From assembly GCA_903938445.1 (NCBI GenBank), contig CAJADG010000007.1:82405-145346 (forward strand): 62,942 nucleotides of DNA, in the 5' to 3' direction. Positions 54,621 to 62,942 of the stretch are shown piece after piece; position 1 is the stretch's first letter, and each line of letters begins with the position of its first letter. This DNA is from an uncultured Bacteroidota bacterium. GTDB lineage: Bacteria > Bacteroidota > Bacteroidia > Chitinophagales > Chitinophagaceae. The notes under the pieces are model-generated. The model saw only the letters and a list, made by a program, of their open reading frames with translations, made no database searches and was not told the origin of the DNA. Both the position numbers and the translations under genes were made by a program.

Positions 54621-55682
54621 CTACAGGTGTTGCAACCAGCCATGTTTGTCAACAATATTTCCCATTCTAAGCTCATGAAGGTGATTTTTGAGCGCTGGAG
54701 CCACTTTTAGACTATCAATATCAAAATCCATCACATATTCTCCATGTGCTAATCTTGAAATATAAGAGACTACAGCAGCAGTTCCTACTCCAAAAACTTC
54801 GGTGAATAACCCTTTTTTATGAGCGTCCACAATTTCTTCAACAGACAAGAATCTTTCCTCGACTTCATATCCCATCTCTCTCAATATAGTAATAGATGAA
54901 TTTCTGGTTACCCCTTTTAATACGGTTCCTTTTTCTATCGAAGGAGTTATTATTTTTCCATCCATTACAAACATTACATTCATCATTCCCACTTCCTCCA
55001 CATATTTATGTTCAATCGCATCTGTCCATAAAACTTGATCATAACCTTTTGATTGTGCTATTGAAACTGGAAATAAACTACCACCATAATTACCACCATT
55101 CTTCGCAAAGCCAACGCCACCAGGTGTTGCGCGGGTATAATGTTGTTCGATTAATATTTTCATTGGAGCTGCATGATAAGGACCACTAGGACCTAAAATT
55201 ATCATGAACTTATAGGTTTGAGAAGGACGCACGCCTAAAAATGGATCCATGGCAATCATGAACGGTCTTATATATAATGAGGAATCTGGTTTATTCGGAA
55301 TCCATCCTCTTTCTAAATCAATTAACTGTTTCATACCATCCATAAAAATCCATTCAGGGATTGCAGGCATTTGCATACGCTCTGCTGATGTATTAAAACG
55401 AATTAAATTTTGATCAGGTCTAAAAATAACCACCTCTCCTTTGTCATTTTTAAAAGCTTTGATACCTTCAAAAATAGTTTGACCATAATGTAATGTTGCA
55501 CATGAAGGATCCACTTGAAAAGGGGCATAGGGTTTAATTTCAACGTTCTTCCATTCTCCATTTTCATAGTCAGCTACTAACATATGGTCTGTGAAATTTT
55601 TTCCAAAAGCAATTTCATCCATATTAAAATTTGGAAGCTTTGGATTTGGATTTTTAGTAACTGGAATGGAATGCGTTGACAT
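54621..55682 (-). CDS. ilvE: Branched-chain amino acid aminotransferase
   Basis: PLP enzyme of fold type IV that interconverts Leu, Ile and Val with their 2-oxo acids. The 353 residues resemble the longer class II form: LHYGQTIFEGIKAFKNDKGE, NFAKNGGNYGGSL, LWTDAIEHKYVEEVGMMNVM and KGVTRNSSITILREMGYEVE. The PLP lysine is expected in the IEHKYVEE segment or nearby. Single gene upstream of the rpsL promoter; only a weak AT-rich palindrome follows its stop. Confidence 0.93.
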   Translation of the reverse strand: MSTHSIPVTKNPNPKLPNFNMDEIAFGKNFTDHMLVADYENGEWKNVEIKPYAPFQVDPSCATLHYGQTIFEGIKAFKNDKGEVVIFRPDQNLIRFNTSAERMQMPAIPEWIFMDGMKQLIDLERGWIPNKPDSSLYIRPFMIAMDPFLGVRPSQTYKFMIILGPSGPYHAAPMKILIEQHYTRATPGGVGFAKNGGNYGGSLFPVSIAQSKGYDQVLWTDAIEHKYVEEVGMMNVMFVMDGKIITPSIEKGTVLKGVTRNSSITILREMGYEVEERFLSVEEIVDAHKKGLFTEVFGVGTAAVVSYISRLAHGEYVMDFDIDSLKVAPALKNHLHELRMGNIVDKHGWLQHL

Positions 55683-55795
55683 ACACTTGCTTTTAAATAA
55701 TCGACAATTAAATTTTGAAACACAAAAATAAGAAATAATTAAAAACTTACAACTGTTATTTTTTCAATCAGTGCAATTGAGTTAATTTTCCACCC

Positions 55796-56389
55796 GTGCA
55801 AGATCAAAATAATATATTACCAGCTGCTGTTTTAGTTACTTTATTCAAAGATACTTTGGTATTGCCTGAAAAGGAAATAAAGTCAGTAGAAAATGAAGAA
55901 AAAGCAATTATAACAGCGATAGGTAAAGAAGCAATAGCAACCACTCCTACCAATGAAGTGGTGAACGAATTAAAATCATCAACACCTGTCCCCATTAAAT
56001 ATTTAGGTGATCACTTAAAGAAAATAATTGTGCTAGTGAATGATAACAATGCAGTTCATTTAAATGAAACAGATCTTGGATTGTTATCCTCTATTTTAAA
56101 TGCATGTAAATTAACCCTTGCGGATATTGCATTGATCAATATTGCTCAACAACCTTTAGCATTGCATGAAATGCTAATTACCCTACCCTCTCTATTTGTA
56201 ATTAGTTTTGATATTACTAGTGCGCAATTAAAAATCAAATTACCGACCACACTATACAAACCTATTGTATTAGGTGAGACACAAATTTTATTTAGCAATA
56301 GCTTGCAAAGCATGCAAGGCGCTGAACAAAACGCGAAACTAGAGAAATCGAAATTATGGAATGCGCTTAAATTATTGTTTAAATTATAA
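55796..56389 (+). CDS. Conserved-looking small protein of unknown function, possible polymerase III psi-like
   Basis: Not firmly recognised. A 197-residue cytoplasmic protein starting with GTG, the only start codon after an in-frame stop. An acidic variable region (20-65) precedes a compact alpha/beta part: KIIVLVNDNNAVHLNETDLG, LLSSILNACKLTLADIALIN and, at the end, ETQILFSNSLQSMQ and KLWNALKLLF. The layout (VxVND, then helix, then a late FSNSL and K-x-LW-x-xL) recalls E. coli HolD (psi), but this is a visual comparison only. It lies 15 bases before rdgB on the same strand, so the two are probably cotranscribed. Confidence 0.6.
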   Translation: MQDQNNILPAAVLVTLFKDTLVLPEKEIKSVENEEKAIITAIGKEAIATTPTNEVVNELKSSTPVPIKYLGDHLKKIIVLVNDNNAVHLNETDLGLLSSILNACKLTLADIALINIAQQPLALHEMLITLPSLFVISFDITSAQLKIKLPTTLYKPIVLGETQILFSNSLQSMQGAEQNAKLEKSKLWNALKLLFKL

Positions 56390-56404
56390 TGATACAATAA
56401 CAAG

Positions 56405-56998
56405 ATGTATACTTTAATATTTGCTACCAATAATCAACATAAGGTTCAAGAAATTCAATCCTTAGTAGGAAGTGATTTTAAGATCATTCCACTAAAAGAA
56501 GCAGGCATTGATATTGAAATTCCTGAACCCCACGATACATTACAAGAAAATGCTGCTGAAAAAGCAAACACCATTTTTAATATTACTAAACAAAATTGTT
56601 TTAGTGAGGATACTGGATTAGAAATTGAAGGATTGCATGGAGCACCTGGTGTTAAAAGTGCAAGATATGCAGGAGAGGGTCGTGATTTTCAAGCGAATAT
56701 TGATAAAGTACTTTTGAATCTTAATGGTGTTCATAATCGTGCTGCTCAATTTAGAACCGTCATTTGTTTACTTTGGAAAGATGCTACAAAAGGTATACAA
56801 ACCTATTATTTTGAAGGCATTTGTAAAGGCAAAATAACTGCTGAGATGCATGGTGAAAAAGGATTCGGGTACGATCCAATATTTATTCCAGACGGCGCTG
56901 ATAAAAGTTTTGCGGAGATGACCATGGACGAAAAAAATACTTTTAGCCACAGACAAAAAGCAGTTACCCAACTTTTTGAGTTTTTAAGGACTCAGTAA
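56405..56998 (+). CDS. rdgB: Non-canonical purine NTP pyrophosphatase (RdgB/HAM1)
   Basis: Hydrolyses ITP, dITP and XTP to keep them out of nucleic acids. The 197 residues have ATNNQHKVQEIQ, FSEDTGLEIEGLHGAPGVKS, SARYAGEGRD, GFGYDPIFIPDG and SFAEMTMDEKNTFSHRQKA, all family signatures. Follows the small unknown gene and is convergent with aroE. Confidence 0.96.
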   Translation: MYTLIFATNNQHKVQEIQSLVGSDFKIIPLKEAGIDIEIPEPHDTLQENAAEKANTIFNITKQNCFSEDTGLEIEGLHGAPGVKSARYAGEGRDFQANIDKVLLNLNGVHNRAAQFRTVICLLWKDATKGIQTYYFEGICKGKITAEMHGEKGFGYDPIFIPDGADKSFAEMTMDEKNTFSHRQKAVTQLFEFLRTQ

Positions 56999-57008
56999 TC
57001 AAATCTAG

Positions 57009-57776
57009 TTATTGAATGATTGGCGTAGCCGCATTCCAAATATTCCAACTTTCTTCGGCTTGTATATGCAACATCTCTAACCCATTTTGAATAGTAGCTC
57101 CCTGAGCAGCGCCTTTTTGAAGAAACAAGGTTTCACTTGGATTATAAATCAAATCAAATAAATGATGTTTTGAAGAAATTGCTTCATATGGAATATCTGG
57201 TGCATCATTAACATTCGGATACATTCCCAATGGACTTGTATTAATAATAAGTGTATGTGCTGTAATTATTTCAGGAGTGAGTTCACTGTACGATACTAAA
57301 GAAAAATTACTTTTTTCTGTTGTAGATTTTGAACGACTCACTAACTTATATTGAATTTTCAAATTCCTCATTACCCACTCTACCGCAGCAGCAGCACCAC
57401 CAGTACCTAGTATTAATGCATTTGTATGATGTGGTTTTAAAAACGGCTGTAAAGACTTTTGAAAGCCAATGACATCAGTGTTATAACCATACAGTGTTCC
57501 GTTGAATTTTCTGATACAATTGCATGCATTTATTTCAGTAACTACCGAAGAGGGTTGTTGTAAAAAAGGAATGACTTCTTTTTTATAAGGTATGGTTACA
57601 TTCAACCCAATGAGCGCCGTATCTTGCTCCCATAATTTTTCAAACGCATCTATAGAAGGAATTGGATAATTATCATACCGCGCATCCGTTATTTGTAGCT
57701 GTTGAAATTTATCTGCAAAATACCCTTTTGAAAAGGAATGAGATAATGGGTATCCTATTAAACCAAATTTTCGCAA
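57009..57776 (-). CDS. aroE: Shikimate dehydrogenase
   Basis: Reduces 3-dehydroshikimate to shikimate with NADPH. The 255 residues have GLIGYPLSHSFSKGYF, the catalytic Lys in GLNVTIPYKKEVI, the Asp in YGYNTDVIGFQ, the nucleotide loop ILGTGGAAAAVEWV and INTSPLGMYP. It lies 2 bases after the ComA-like gene, so TPR-comA-aroE form one minus-strand unit. Confidence 0.95.
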   Translation of the reverse strand: MRKFGLIGYPLSHSFSKGYFADKFQQLQITDARYDNYPIPSIDAFEKLWEQDTALIGLNVTIPYKKEVIPFLQQPSSVVTEINACNCIRKFNGTLYGYNTDVIGFQKSLQPFLKPHHTNALILGTGGAAAAVEWVMRNLKIQYKLVSRSKSTTEKSNFSLVSYSELTPEIITAHTLIINTSPLGMYPNVNDAPDIPYEAISSKHHLFDLIYNPSETLFLQKGAAQGATIQNGLEMLHIQAEESWNIWNAATPIIQ

Positions 57777-57778
57777 GA

Positions 57779-58543
57779 TTATTTATTTAAATATAAATTA
57801 AATGTGTCACCTCTCAATCCAATTCTCATCGCTTCCAATGGAATGACTTCTGTAGGTGCAATATTCCCAAGGTTAACATTACATCCTATAAGTTCTAAGA
57901 AATATAATTGTTGTGCTTTTTGAGGTGCTTCCCATAATATTTTTTCAGCTGGAATTTTAGTGAGTATTTCCTGCACCAATCCTTCTCTTACTTCACCGCT
58001 TCCTCTATAAATTCCAACATTTCCAGCCTCGCGAGCTTCTGCAATAACATATTCCGAACCTGCACTTAATTCGGCAGACATTAATTCAATCCATTTATAC
58101 GGAGGAATGATATGAGCAGCATCTTTACTACCCACTTCACTAATTACTTTTGAAATTTTAGCAATTTTTTCTATATAACCACATTTTTCAGCATGTGGAA
58201 TTTCAATAGAACCATCGCTTACTTCAATTAAATCAATTTTATAATCCTTACACATTGCGATATAATCTTCAAATTGATTTCTTATAACAAATGCTTCAAA
58301 TAAAGTACCTCCAAAATAAACAGGAATTCCATGAGATTGATATAATTCAATTTTTGCACGCAAATTTGGTGTCACTGCAGATGTTCCAAAACCTAATTTA
58401 ACAACATCAGTATGAGGTGCTGAAATACTTAGAAAATTTTCAGCTTCCGCAAAACTCAACCCTTTATCCATAACCATCGTTAAACCATGATTACGGGGCT
58501 TTGCAGTTCGTTCCGGTATTTGATTTAAATTAAAATTGATCAT
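57779..58543 (-). CDS. Phosphosulfolactate synthase (ComA family)
   Basis: ComA-family TIM barrel of 254 residues. The archaeal enzyme adds sulfite to phosphoenolpyruvate to give phosphosulfolactate in coenzyme M synthesis. Signatures: RNHGLTMVMDKGLSFAE, DVVKLGFGTSA, VYFGGTLFE, IEVSDGSIEI, YVIAEAREAGNVGIYRGSGE, ILWEAPQKAQQLYFLELIGC and NLGNIAPTEVIPLEAMRIGL. A bacterium without coenzyme M would use the product differently; sulfolactate or cysteate for sulfonolipids is a possibility. Adjacent comB or comC were not seen. Confidence 0.85.
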   Translation of the reverse strand: MINFNLNQIPERTAKPRNHGLTMVMDKGLSFAEAENFLSISAPHTDVVKLGFGTSAVTPNLRAKIELYQSHGIPVYFGGTLFEAFVIRNQFEDYIAMCKDYKIDLIEVSDGSIEIPHAEKCGYIEKIAKISKVISEVGSKDAAHIIPPYKWIELMSAELSAGSEYVIAEAREAGNVGIYRGSGEVREGLVQEILTKIPAEKILWEAPQKAQQLYFLELIGCNVNLGNIAPTEVIPLEAMRIGLRGDTFNLYLNK

Positions 58544-58582
58544 AAATATTCACTTATATACTACAAAGATAAATTAAATAAA

Positions 58583-60004
58583 TCAAGATAACTTACCCTT
58601 CTTATATTGTGCAATAAGTTCAGCAACTTTAGGATCCTGTACCATTTCAGGATAAAACTTTATTAGCTTATTTACTAATTTTGAGGATTTAGACAATGCC
58701 ATTTCTAATTGCAAAATACCTTCGTTGGTTTTACCCATCATGTATAAAATGGCGCTTCTATAAAAAATAAAAATGGTCTTTCCTTGTGTTGACATGTAAG
58801 CAATTTCTGTTTGCTCTAATGCTGCATCCAATTGGTTATTGGCAACTAAACATTTTACTAGATATTCCCAACCCGCTATTTGCTTTGGCTTATTTTTAAC
58901 CACTGTGCCAAAACAAATTGCTGCTTCTTTATATAATTTCAAATTCACATAACACTCTCCAAGTAAAATATGATATTCATTGATATGTTTGTGAATGCGC
59001 ATAGCATGCTCCAACTGCTTAATAGCTTGCTCCCATTGACCCTGCTGCATATAAGTTGCAGCTATTTTTTGAAAAAGTCTGCTATCATCTGGATTTAAAT
59101 GAACTGCTTTTTTATAATGAAATCTTGCTTGCGCATAATTTTTCATTCTATGATAACAGTGTCCGATGGCTTCATAAATAACATCTTCGGGACGAGACAA
59201 CTCTAATACTTTTTCTAATGCTTCAATGGCTTCTCTATATTTTCTGATACGCAAATAAGCGTCCCCCATATTACGGTAAGCATAATCAAATTTTTCATCA
59301 ATTACAATTGCATATTGATATGCATCAATCGCTTTTTCATGCAATTTTAATCCCTGATAGGCAGCTGCTAAATTAAACCAAGCCAATGCATTATAAGGTT
59401 GTTCATCAATGATACGTTGATGCAGCTTGATGCTTTCTTCGTTTCTTCCTGTAAAGTCAGTCCAAAAACAAATTTTATACAAAGCTTCTTCATTCATTGG
59501 ATCATCTTCGAGTACCAATTGTAAACAATCAAACACTTTATCAAAAGCTTCATGATCATCATAAACATCTGCTAGTTCAAATAAAACTTCTGTTCTTTCA
59601 GCACCTTCAAATAAATGCAATGCTTCTTGTAATAAACGAATGGCTTTTTCAGGCTGATCCAATGCTAAATAGGCGTCTGTTTTTAAGATAAACAAGTTCA
59701 TATCCTTATGATCATACAAAGTTGCTGTGTTCAACAACTTCAAAGCATCTTTATATTTTCTAGTAGCTAATAAAAGGTCTGCTTTCTTTATCATGAGCAA
59801 AGCAGAGAAAGGATATTGCTCAAGGGCTAAATCTGCTGCCTGAATCGCTTCTCCAATTTCATCTTTTTCGTCTAAATGCTCAATAATACGCTCAAAATCG
59901 TCTTCCTCAATATATGCATTAGCTCGCCCATGCTTCAAATTATGGTATTTAAGCATTAATTCCTGAATATCTCCCCCATCTTCTTCCTTATGTTTATCGA
60001 ACAT
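58583..60004 (-). CDS. Tetratricopeptide repeat protein
   Basis: A 473-residue protein with no signal peptide, built almost wholly of TPR helix pairs (about ten), for example AIQAADLALEQYPFSALLMI, ALAWFNLAAAYQGLKLHEKA and QARFHYKKAVHLNPDDSRL. The N terminus is acidic (HKEEDGGDIQELM). It is probably a scaffold for protein contacts; partners unknown. First gene of the TPR-comA-aroE unit, a gene neighbourhood I also associate with other Bacteroidota. Confidence 0.85.
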   Translation of the reverse strand: MFDKHKEEDGGDIQELMLKYHNLKHGRANAYIEEDDFERIIEHLDEKDEIGEAIQAADLALEQYPFSALLMIKKADLLLATRKYKDALKLLNTATLYDHKDMNLFILKTDAYLALDQPEKAIRLLQEALHLFEGAERTEVLFELADVYDDHEAFDKVFDCLQLVLEDDPMNEEALYKICFWTDFTGRNEESIKLHQRIIDEQPYNALAWFNLAAAYQGLKLHEKAIDAYQYAIVIDEKFDYAYRNMGDAYLRIRKYREAIEALEKVLELSRPEDVIYEAIGHCYHRMKNYAQARFHYKKAVHLNPDDSRLFQKIAATYMQQGQWEQAIKQLEHAMRIHKHINEYHILLGECYVNLKLYKEAAICFGTVVKNKPKQIAGWEYLVKCLVANNQLDAALEQTEIAYMSTQGKTIFIFYRSAILYMMGKTNEGILQLEMALSKSSKLVNKLIKFYPEMVQDPKVAELIAQYKKGKLS

Positions 60005-60192
60005 TTTGAATGAATTTAGATTGATAGTAAAATATTGATTATCAGCCCCTTAGCAATTAACAGCTAACTCTGACCTAATAAATATACAATGGCATTGTAA
60101 AATCGCCATATTTTATTGTGCACAAATGAGCCAAACTTTGGTTAAAATTATTTTTTATAAAACAATCTTTAATAATTAACTTCGTCTCAATC

Positions 60193-60534
60193 ATGCCTAG
60201 TATAAAAAACATATTTGTTGTTACTTTATCAACTTTTCTGCTATTGTCTGCAGCAAAGTCAAATGCAAGTATTGTTGTTACTAGTACTATGGAATCTAAA
60301 AAAATAAGTGATAAATATTCTTTAAAGAATTTAAGTTCACTTTCTCACCGAACTGTCACTTTTGCTACTTTAAAAGCTAGCTTAGATTTCAAAGGATTTG
60401 CGAATACAAACAGTATGTATAATTCAAGTACTGCTGCATATTTACAATATAATAAGGGAAATGTATCTTATGTTATTCCTTATAATTACAAAGTGATATT
60501 GCCTAAATTCAAGGCACCTACTCCAAACAATTAA
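60193..60534 (+). CDS. Small secreted protein of unknown function
   Basis: Not recognised. The 113 residues start with a hydrophobic signal (IFVVTLSTFLLLSAAKSNAS). The mature part is rich in Ser, Thr, Asn and Lys with no cysteine. A possible -7 box TAACTTCG lies eight bases upstream of the ATG. It stands alone between the divergent TPR gene and the convergent unknown gene. Real expression is likely but unproved. Confidence 0.6.
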   Translation: MPSIKNIFVVTLSTFLLLSAAKSNASIVVTSTMESKKISDKYSLKNLSSLSHRTVTFATLKASLDFKGFANTNSMYNSSTAAYLQYNKGNVSYVIPYNYKVILPKFKAPTPNN

Positions 60535-60554
60535 TTGTTTCGTATTAAATTAAG

Positions 60555-61163
60555 TTAATCAATGCTTTGATAAAGCGCTGTATTGATATTAAATTGACTT
60601 AATGAAATTGGACTCAGATCGATTTTGTTTGCCTTGTATTGAATTGGGTTTCCTGTTACAGGAATAATCGTATAAGCTAATACCAATCCTGCAATCTCTT
60701 TAAAAGCCAGCTCATAAATATTTACAGTTGCGGCTATTTCAGTCGTATACCATACTTGATAAACGATACCATCGCTCCATTTTAATTCAATATTTTTACA
60801 ATTATACCCAACGATTTTCATTGTAGAATCGGGCATTGTTTCTTTCATTGAAATTAAGTCTGGTTGATTCTGCGGTGGAAAATTTATTACTTGTAAAAAA
60901 TGGCTTGTGCCAATATCTTTTGTAATTGTAGCAGTAGATTGTTGGATATTAAAGTATAAGGATTGATTTAATTGTGCAGTTTGCAAAATAGTTTTACATT
61001 GATCCCCTTTTATAAATACAATTTTTGACCCTATAGTATCACTATTTACTGTATTGATTATAGAAAATTCAATTGCACATTCACCCACAATTTTTGTTTG
61101 TGCTTGAATGGAATTAAATGAATACAATAAAAATGCTAAAAGCAACAAGGGGGAGCGCTGCAC
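60555..61163 (-). CDS. Secreted protein of unknown function
   Basis: Not recognised as a named family. The 202-residue protein has a signal peptide (LLLLAFLLYSFNSIQA, cut before Q). The mature part alternates beta-like stretches such as ECAIEFSIINTV, KIVGYNCKNIELKW and IVYQVWYTTEI; this layout resembles the Bacteroidota DUF4412/GLPGLI-like secreted proteins, seen only as a rough likeness. It starts 2 bases after yidC ends, so it is probably cotranscribed with it. Confidence 0.7.
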   Translation of the reverse strand: MQRSPLLLLAFLLYSFNSIQAQTKIVGECAIEFSIINTVNSDTIGSKIVFIKGDQCKTILQTAQLNQSLYFNIQQSTATITKDIGTSHFLQVINFPPQNQPDLISMKETMPDSTMKIVGYNCKNIELKWSDGIVYQVWYTTEIAATVNIYELAFKEIAGLVLAYTIIPVTGNPIQYKANKIDLSPISLSQFNINTALYQSID

Positions 61164-61165
61164 AA

Positions 61166-62942
61166 TTATTTTTTATGTTTATCCTTAAGATCTTGTACTT
61201 TTTTCTGAGCTTCCATCATCTGCTCATACTTTGACTGCCAATTACTTTTTTTCTTTGGAGTTTTTCTTTTAACATCAATTTCTGCTAAAATTTTATCATG
61301 ATTAATGATGAATTTTTGAATTACTAATTGCAAAATTAATGTAACGATATTCGAAACGGTATAGTACCAAGTTAAAGCTGATGGTAATCTGTTAAATATA
61401 AATAATAACATTACAGGGAATATATACGGCATATATTTCAATGCTGGATTATCCTGAGTGGGTGTCATTGACATATTATAAACAGAAATTAATACACTTG
61501 TTATAACTGCAGTTAAGGTAAACAAACTAATATGATCCCCAAATCCCATTGGAACATTAAAAGGTAGTTTGGCAATAACATCATAGCTAGACAAATCCTG
61601 ACTCCACAAGAAAGATTGCCCTCTTAATGAAATATTCGAATTAAAGAAACTATATAATGCAAAGAAGATAGGAATTTGCAATAAGGCTGGAATACAACCT
61701 CCTAATGGGTTTACGCCAGCTTCACGAAACAATTTCATTTGCTCCATAGCAAATCCTTGTTGATCATCTCCTAATTTTTTCTTGATTTCGTCTAATTCAG
61801 GTTTCAACACCTTCATTTTAGCACTACTTAAATAACTTGAATAAGTTAACGGAGAAGTTACTAAACGAATGAAGATAGTTAACAACAAAACTACCCACCC
61901 ATAGTTACTTACAAATCCAGCAAAGAAATCAAAAACTGGCATAATGATAAACTTATTAATAGGACGTACAAAAGAATATAAGTCTCTACCTAAGTTCACT
62001 ATCTTTTCCATTTCAGGAGCTTGTGCTTTTAAAACCTGAAAATCATTTGGTCCATAATACAATGATAAAGGAATATTTACTACTGCACCATTTACTTTAT
62101 TTTGCAATTGCGCTTGCATAGAAGCCAAACCAGTACTTGAGTCAGTCTTTCTTGACCAATCTAATTTACCAGCATTAAAGCCATCTTTTGCGATAAGGGT
62201 TGTGCTGAAAAACTGTTGTACCAAACCCACCCATTGAACTGGCTTTTCAAAAGCCTTTACATTTTTACTAGAAATATAATCAAACTCATTGCCCTCTGAA
62301 AAACAAACATTGGATACTTGACGCTCATATTGGGTGGCACGTTCTTGTTGATAGGAATGTACATCCCATAATAAATTAATTTGGCCATTGGTTAATAACT
62401 GATCTGCACCATCTAATTGCACATTCCACTCAACATTGTATTTGTTAGGTGCAATGGTAAACTGATGACGAATTGTTTTGCCGGATGGAGTTATCCATGC
62501 ATATTCAATTTTCTGAACACCATCGCTGGATGGTAAAACATTTACAACTGGAAATAAGATTTGATTAATTTGAGCAGTTTGATTGTTGCCCATATTAACA
62601 GTATAACTTAAGGAGCTACTATCTCCTAACTTCACCAATTCTTTTCTTGAATTCTTATACTTTTTTAATGTAACCGCAACTACTTGTCCTCCCTTATTGC
62701 TAAAATCAACTTTAATTAAATTATTCTCTAAACTAGTGATTTGTTCTTTAACTGTATCTACAGAAGCAAGTGCACTTGAACTAGAATCAGCTTTGATTGG
62801 ATTTTTTAAAGCGGCAGCTTTTTCAGCTAAAGATTTAACCATTTCAGTTGAATCTTTAATATGCTTATTGTAAGCTTGCAACTCGGCTTGTTGCTTATTG
62901 TTATACCAAAAAAAGGTAATGAATAAACCTGCTAATAAAATA
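61166..62942 (-). CDS. yidC: Membrane protein insertase YidC (5' end outside the window)
   Basis: Inserts membrane proteins with or without SecYEG. The frame is open to the window edge; upstream of the apparent TTG at 62881 it continues in frame as LLAGLFITFFWYNNKQQAEL, which is the first membrane segment, so the gene is partial. A large periplasmic domain follows (about residues 50-330), then the conserved Oxa1-like core: YGWVVLLLTIFIRLVTSPLT with the hydrophilic-groove Arg, SSAKMKVLKPELDEI, GVNPLGGCIPALLQIPIFFA and PSALTWYYTVSNI. The tail is Lys-rich and could bind ribosomes. Confidence 0.94.
   Translation of the reverse strand, partial: ILLAGLFITFFWYNNKQQAELQAYNKHIKDSTEMVKSLAEKAAALKNPIKADSSSSALASVDTVKEQITSLENNLIKVDFSNKGGQVVAVTLKKYKNSRKELVKLGDSSSLSYTVNMGNNQTAQINQILFPVVNVLPSSDGVQKIEYAWITPSGKTIRHQFTIAPNKYNVEWNVQLDGADQLLTNGQINLLWDVHSYQQERATQYERQVSNVCFSEGNEFDYISSKNVKAFEKPVQWVGLVQQFFSTTLIAKDGFNAGKLDWSRKTDSSTGLASMQAQLQNKVNGAVVNIPLSLYYGPNDFQVLKAQAPEMEKIVNLGRDLYSFVRPINKFIIMPVFDFFAGFVSNYGWVVLLLTIFIRLVTSPLTYSSYLSSAKMKVLKPELDEIKKKLGDDQQGFAMEQMKLFREAGVNPLGGCIPALLQIPIFFALYSFFNSNISLRGQSFLWSQDLSSYDVIAKLPFNVPMGFGDHISLFTLTAVITSVLISVYNMSMTPTQDNPALKYMPYIFPVMLLFIFNRLPSALTWYYTVSNIVTLILQLVIQKFIINHDKILAEIDVKRKTPKKKSNWQSKYEQMMEAQKKVQDLKDKHKK

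Noticed and set aside
62879..62881. TTG start codon for yidC
   Set aside because: The frame continues upstream as the first membrane segment of YidC to the window edge; the gene is simply cut off.
1..62942. tRNA or rRNA genes, CRISPR arrays, insertion sequences, prophage or plasmid genes
   Set aside because: No intergenic region holds a tRNA-like cloverleaf or rRNA sequence, no spaced direct repeats were found, and no transposase, integrase or phage protein is encoded.

Overview
The window is from the chromosome of a low-GC (roughly mid-30s percent by eye) Bacteroidota bacterium, most likely of the Chitinophagaceae/Chitinophagales type. The evidence is a SusC-type TonB receptor, Bacteroidota -7 promoter elements of the form TAnnTTTG, few Shine-Dalgarno sequences, a PorD-like DUF4835 protein beside bamD and rpoZ, a GLXGLI-free but typical set of Bacteroidota envelope genes, and a Tgt without zinc cysteines as in other Bacteroidota. 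Nearly the whole window is core chromosome. I saw no insertion sequence, prophage, CRISPR array, rRNA or tRNA. No gene-free stretch exceeds 300 bases.

Layout. 1-1473: the start of a SusC-like receptor, divergent from a 5-oxoprolinase operon (pxpB-pxpC-pxpA plus an Nramp-like transporter, 1716-5304). 5311-9187: an outer membrane beta-barrel protein and a mitochondrial-type citrate synthase. 9250-13268: lptG-family permease and tgt, divergent from a glycosyltransferase and rsmG. 13450-18483: an M1 peptidase, then a pepP-pssA-purS-rsmI cluster. 18561-24478: recG, divergent from trpS, a deoxynucleoside kinase, a GlcD-like oxidase and a small envelope protein. 24459-28994: a LOG-family protein, divergent from a Na+/solute symporter, an O-methyltransferase, a LysM glucosaminidase and hpt. 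29041-32057: grpE-dnaJ, divergent from an rlmI-like methyltransferase. 32152-35181: bamD-rpoZ, then porD-like and DUF4296 genes and a peroxiredoxin. 35350-38642: rpsA and a flavoprotein. 38651-54432: map, secY, and the str/S10/spc ribosomal protein genes from rpsL to rplO, all on the minus strand. 54621-62942: ilvE, a small protein, rdgB, aroE, a ComA-like synthase, a TPR protein, two secreted unknowns and the 3' part of yidC.

How it works together. The translation cluster is divided by terminators and promoters into rpsL-rpsG, fusA, rpsJ-to-secY and map units. A 248-base structured gap sits between rpsJ and rplC and a perfect 12-bp hairpin sits at the 5' end of the fusA message. The alpha-operon genes (infA, rpmJ, rpsM, rpsK, rpsD, rpoA, rplQ) that normally follow map are absent here. 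The pxp operon converts 5-oxoproline to glutamate and carries its own likely importer.

I found no clear new multi-gene system. The best leads are regulatory: the rplC leader, a pair of identical TGTGTA-N5-TACACA operators, genes whose ATG lies exactly four bases after the -7 element (predicted leaderless messages), and a large palindrome after rsmG. Protein-level leads are the Nramp-like protein without metal-binding motifs, the ComA homologue, and a possible polymerase III psi-like small protein.
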